Of a stretch of 64,000 bases of DNA, positions 61,315 through 64,000 are shown one piece after another. Position numbers and translations under genes: made by a program. The notes below the pieces were generated by a model. That model made no database searches. It was not told the DNA's origin and worked only from the letters and a program-made list of their open reading frames with translations. How positions within the stretch are numbered: the stretch's first letter is position 1; every line of letters begins with the position of its first letter. The stretch spans positions 1-64,000 of the forward strand of contig CACEFF010000005.1 in assembly GCA_902558815.1 (NCBI GenBank), read 5' to 3'. This DNA is from an uncultured Pelagibacteraceae bacterium. Its GTDB lineage: Bacteria > Pseudomonadota > Alphaproteobacteria > Pelagibacterales > Pelagibacteraceae.

Positions 61315-62211
61315 ATGAAAGATATAACTATTCTTGGAATATTTGTTGCTGACATAAGTTTCTCAGGAGACAAAATCCCTATAACTGGTGAAACTATTCT
61401 TGGTGATAGTTACAATATAGGTCCTGGAGGAAAGGGATGCAATCAGGCTATAGCAATTTCAAGACTAGGAGGAAAAGTTAGTTTTATTTCTAAATTAGGT
61501 GATGATGAATATGGCAAACTAGCTATCAAAAGTCTTGAAAAAGATAATATAGATACATCTAATATTATTATTTCAAAAATAGATAAAACTGGTGTAGCCG
61601 GAATACACATTGATAAAAATACTGGAAAGAATGCTATAACAGTAATTAGAGGAGCTCCCTCAAATTTAACTATAGAGGAAATAGACACTAATATAATTAA
61701 AGGATCTAAAATTTTCTTAACACAATTAGAAGTGCCTTTAGATGTAACTTTACATTGTTTAAAAATTGCTAAAGAAAATGATTTAATTAACATACTAAAT
61801 CCAGCTCCAGCATGTAAGTTAAGTGACGATTTTTTTAATTTAGTTGATTATTTTACTCCAAATGAAACTGAAGCAGAATTTTATTCTGGAATAAGAATTA
61901 AAAATGAGAATGACGCAAAAGAAAGTGCAAGAAAAATTGTTAAAATGGGAATTAAGAATGTAATAATTACTTTAGGAGAAAAAGGATTATTGTATTCTAA
62001 CGGTAAAGAAGAAATTTATATTAAAGCAAGTCAAGTAAAAGCAATTGATACAACTGGGGCAGGAGATGCTTTTAATGGAAGTTTCTCATTAGCCCTGTCT
62101 CAAGGAAAAAAAATTAAGGAATGCTTAGATTTAGCTAATAAAGTTGCTGGTTTATCAACTACTAAGTTGGGAGCAGGGGACTCAATGCCAACTTTAAAAG
62201 ATATTTTCTAA
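61315..62211 (+). CDS. rbsK: PfkB-family sugar kinase, ribokinase-like
   Basis: This 298-residue PfkB kinase starts with DITILGIFVADISFSGDKIPITGETILG, then has the PfkB signature GPGGKGCNQAIAISRLG and the C-terminal ATP/catalytic motif AIDTTGAGDAFNGSF with the general base Asp. LNPAPA and FTPNETEAE are typical of ribokinase RbsK. It would phosphorylate ribose or another furanose such as one released from nucleosides. No ribose transporter is adjacent. Confidence 0.88.
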   Translation: MKDITILGIFVADISFSGDKIPITGETILGDSYNIGPGGKGCNQAIAISRLGGKVSFISKLGDDEYGKLAIKSLEKDNIDTSNIIISKIDKTGVAGIHIDKNTGKNAITVIRGAPSNLTIEEIDTNIIKGSKIFLTQLEVPLDVTLHCLKIAKENDLINILNPAPACKLSDDFFNLVDYFTPNETEAEFYSGIRIKNENDAKESARKIVKMGIKNVIITLGEKGLLYSNGKEEIYIKASQVKAIDTTGAGDAFNGSFSLALSQGKKIKECLDLANKVAGLSTTKLGAGDSMPTLKDIF

Positions 62212-62225
62212 ATTTTCAAAAAATT

Positions 62226-63416
62226 TTAATTTAAGGTAGATCTTTTTTTTAAACCATCAAGAAATTTTAAACATTTTTTTAATTCATTGAGTTCAATAAA
62301 TTCATCTACTTTGTGAGCTTGCTCAATTGAACCAGGGCCACAAACTACTGTACTAATCCCAATTTCTTGAAATAATCCAGCTTCGGTTCCAAATGACACT
62401 ACTTCTCTAGAATTATCACCTGTTAAACTTGAGACTAATTCACACGCTTCTGATTTTATAACACGGTCAAACCCTGTGACTTCACCAATAATTTCTTTTT
62501 TTATGCTAGATTTATTAAAAACTTTTTTCATTTCAGGCAAAAGAATTTCATTTGCATATTTATCAATTGCGTTATTTAAAAAAATTCCATCCTCTTTTAC
62601 GACTGGTCTTGTTTCCCAATTAATATGACACTTATCAGCAATTACATTATGAGCTATTCCTCCAAAAATTCCTCCAACTTGTAAAGTAGAATAAGGAGGA
62701 TCAAAAATAGAATCTTTCGGAACTCTTTTTTTAAGTTCTTCTCTTAGTTCAATTAATTTATTTACATATCTGGCTGCGAACTCGACTGCACTCACACCTT
62801 TATGTGGTGCAGAACTGTGTCCTGCTAAACCCTCAAAATATGTTGTATATTCATAACAGCCTTTATGAGCGTCTATAATTTTCATTTTAGTTGGTTCACC
62901 TATTATACAAATACCATCTTGAATCTTTCTTTTTTTTAATTCCTCAATTAATATCGGAGCTCCTAAACAGGCTGTTTCTTCATCAAAAGTAAAACAAAAA
63001 TGAATATCTCTATTTAAATTCGTTTTAGCATAAATAGGGGCGTAAGCTAAAGTACAAGCTATAAACCCTTTCATATCACACGAGCCTCGACCATAAAGTT
63101 TGTCACCTTTCACAGTAGCTGTAAATGGATCAGTACTCCAACTTTTTGAAACTGGAACAGTGTCAGTATGTCCAGATAAAATTATCGGTTTTACACCATT
63201 AGTTTTTTTTGCTTTAAGAGTTGCAAAAAGATTTACCCTTTTTTTTTCTTTATCAAATGTTTTAAAAGAAGAGGCTCCTAACTTATGAAGGTGTTGTTCA
63301 CAATAATTTATTAAAGCACTATTATCTTCACCAGAAATTGTTCTAAAACCTATTAGATCAGTCAAAATCTTAACTGAATTGTTATATAATTCCTCTAAAT
63401 TAATTTCTGTACTCAT
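62226..63416 (-). CDS. argE: M20 peptidase, acetylornithine deacetylase-like
   Basis: This is a 396-residue M20 zinc amidohydrolase. Metal-ligand motifs are ILSGHTDTVPVS (His/Asp), YGRGSCDMKGFIA, FDEETACLGA (Glu/Glu), IIGEPTKM, and a late His in GPGSIEQAHKVDEFI. The length and RxxGxHTD layout match ArgE. It removes N-acetyl or similar groups from amino acids such as acetylornithine. Related N-acyl amino-acid substrates are possible because no arginine-synthesis gene is adjacent. It converges on rbsK with a 14-bp gap. Confidence 0.82.
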   Translation of the reverse strand: MSTEINLEELYNNSVKILTDLIGFRTISGEDNSALINYCEQHLHKLGASSFKTFDKEKKRVNLFATLKAKKTNGVKPIILSGHTDTVPVSKSWSTDPFTATVKGDKLYGRGSCDMKGFIACTLAYAPIYAKTNLNRDIHFCFTFDEETACLGAPILIEELKKRKIQDGICIIGEPTKMKIIDAHKGCYEYTTYFEGLAGHSSAPHKGVSAVEFAARYVNKLIELREELKKRVPKDSIFDPPYSTLQVGGIFGGIAHNVIADKCHINWETRPVVKEDGIFLNNAIDKYANEILLPEMKKVFNKSSIKKEIIGEVTGFDRVIKSEACELVSSLTGDNSREVVSFGTEAGLFQEIGISTVVCGPGSIEQAHKVDEFIELNELKKCLKFLDGLKKRSTLN

Positions 63417-63445
63417 AACTAATAATTAATATAAATACTGCATTT

Positions 63446-63787
63446 ATGAAAGAACAAATAACATACGATATTTTTGATAAAGTTGATATTAGAGTTGGAA
63501 CTGTAATTTCTGTCAAAAAAAATGAGAAAGCAAGAAAACCCTCATTAGTTGTTGAAGTTGATTTTGGTGATGAAATTGGAATTAAGCAATCTTCTGCTCA
63601 AATTACCCATTATTACAATGAAGAAAATTTAAAAGGTAAACAGGTTATAGGTGTATGCAACTTTGCAGAAAAGAATATTGCTGGAGTTGTTTCTCAAGTA
63701 TTAATTTTAGGTTCTATTGATAAACAAGGTAAAGTAATTTTGGTACATCCTTCACAAAAGTCAGTAAATGGATTGCCAATAGCATAA
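63446..63787 (+). CDS. csaA: CsaA-like tRNA-binding protein
   Basis: This is a stand-alone tRNA-binding OB-fold protein of 113 residues: FDKVDIRVGTVISVKKNEKARKPSLVVEVDFG, KQSSAQITHYYNEENLKGKQVIGVCNFAEKNIAGVVSQVLILG and the end VILVHPSQKSVNGLPIA. This is the CsaA form, with export-chaperone activity reported in Bacillus and structural similarity to the tRNA-binding domain of MetRS. It is divergent from argE and directly followed by the LysE-type gene. Confidence 0.95.
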   Translation: MKEQITYDIFDKVDIRVGTVISVKKNEKARKPSLVVEVDFGDEIGIKQSSAQITHYYNEENLKGKQVIGVCNFAEKNIAGVVSQVLILGSIDKQGKVILVHPSQKSVNGLPIA

Positions 63788-63788
63788 T

Positions 63789-64000
63789 ATGCATCCTGAA
63801 ATATTATCCATAGCTTTATTTTGGTTTGTAACTGCTTATACCCCTGGGCCAAATAATGTAGTTGCTTCTTATTCAGGTTTTAATTTTGGTATTGCCAAAA
63901 CTGTTCCACATATTCTTGGAGTAACTTTAGGCTTTACTTCATTGGTCATTTTCTTGACGATTGGATTAGTTAATGTATTTAAGTTATTTCCAATAATACA
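63789..64000 (+). CDS. LysE/RhtB-family exporter, N-terminal part
   Basis: This partial ORF starts at ATG 63789, 1 bp after the csaA stop, and runs off the window after 70 codons. The start MHPEILSIALFWFVTAYTPG and the motif TPGPNNV followed by hydrophobic helices (GVTLGFTSLVIFLTIGLVNVF) match LysE/RhtB amino-acid exporters. The substrate is unknown and the rest of the gene is missing. Confidence 0.88.
   Translation, partial: MHPEILSIALFWFVTAYTPGPNNVVASYSGFNFGIAKTVPHILGVTLGFTSLVIFLTIGLVNVFKLFPII

Noticed and set aside
1-64000. CRISPR arrays, insertion sequences, rRNA genes and riboswitches
   Set aside because: Looked for regularly spaced repeats, transposase-like ORFs, rRNA segments and conserved riboswitch-like leaders in the gaps; only short A/T runs and the listed palindromes and repeats were seen.

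Overview
The window is a very A+T-rich, densely packed bacterial chromosome segment. It looks like the SAR11 clade (Pelagibacterales, 'Candidatus Pelagibacter'-like marine Alphaproteobacteria). The reasons are: a proteorhodopsin followed by ferredoxin, ferredoxin reductase and a glutathione S-transferase; alphaproteobacterial marker families (one-cysteine DksA, GTTC-N7-GTTC SOS box); very small intergenic gaps; and many convergent genes whose 3' ends overlap. I saw no insertion sequence, integrase, CRISPR array or rRNA. There is one tRNA, tRNA-Leu(GAG). No gap between genes exceeds about 215 bases.

Layout. 1-5 kb: the end of a division/cell-wall cluster (ftsQ partial, a strongly shortened ftsA-like gene, lpxC, bamD, ligA); ftsZ and recN are not at their usual places. 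5-16 kb: housekeeping genes (aminopeptidase P, UvrD, an AsmA-like protein, fumarase, a MazG-like pyrophosphohydrolase, nadC/nadA, tRNA-Leu, ygfZ, dihydroorotase). 16-20 kb: a minus-strand run of prpE (propionyl-CoA synthetase), an AIPR-family putative phage-defence protein and an SMR transporter. 20-23 kb: proteorhodopsin with a blue-type tuning residue and its redox cassette. 23-32 kb: dksA with two tiny membrane ORFs, a lipid-linked-sugar glycosyltransferase pair, SOS-controlled umuDC, a secreted lyase-like protein, a GFA protein, a glycerate-kinase-like protein, a TolC-like protein and recA. 32-44 kb: alaS, icd, psd-pssA, a GT-A glycosyltransferase, rlmE, an IMP dehydrogenase without CBS domains, a TPR protein, guaA and panB. 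44-64 kb: mostly uptake and catabolism.

The most promising little-described system lies at 43.7-54.3 kb. A tight minus-strand operon (luciferase-like flavin monooxygenase, AA_synth/DUF1185 protein, alpha/beta hydrolase, aldehyde dehydrogenase) is divergent from a plus-strand set: Asp/Glu-racemase-like EutA/maleate-isomerase relative, creatinase/ectoine-hydrolase-like M24 protein, and a polyamine-type ABC transporter. The region between the two arms carries a perfect 10-bp direct repeat. Together they look like an import, ring or C-N opening, and aldehyde oxidation route for a small nitrogenous organic compound. The substrate cannot be read from the sequence. Downstream are a fatty-acid oxidation fusion enzyme, a ureohydrolase with an aldehyde dehydrogenase, ribokinase, an M20 deacylase, CsaA and a partial LysE-type exporter.

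Regulatory sites visible directly are: a textbook SOS box touching the umuD start codon; an imperfect one inside a recA promoter candidate; strong sigma70-like promoters before dksA and the ABC binding protein; a terminator between the binding protein and its permeases; a double palindrome in the proteorhodopsin leader; and several promoters placed so close to start codons that leaderless or near-leaderless mRNAs are likely.
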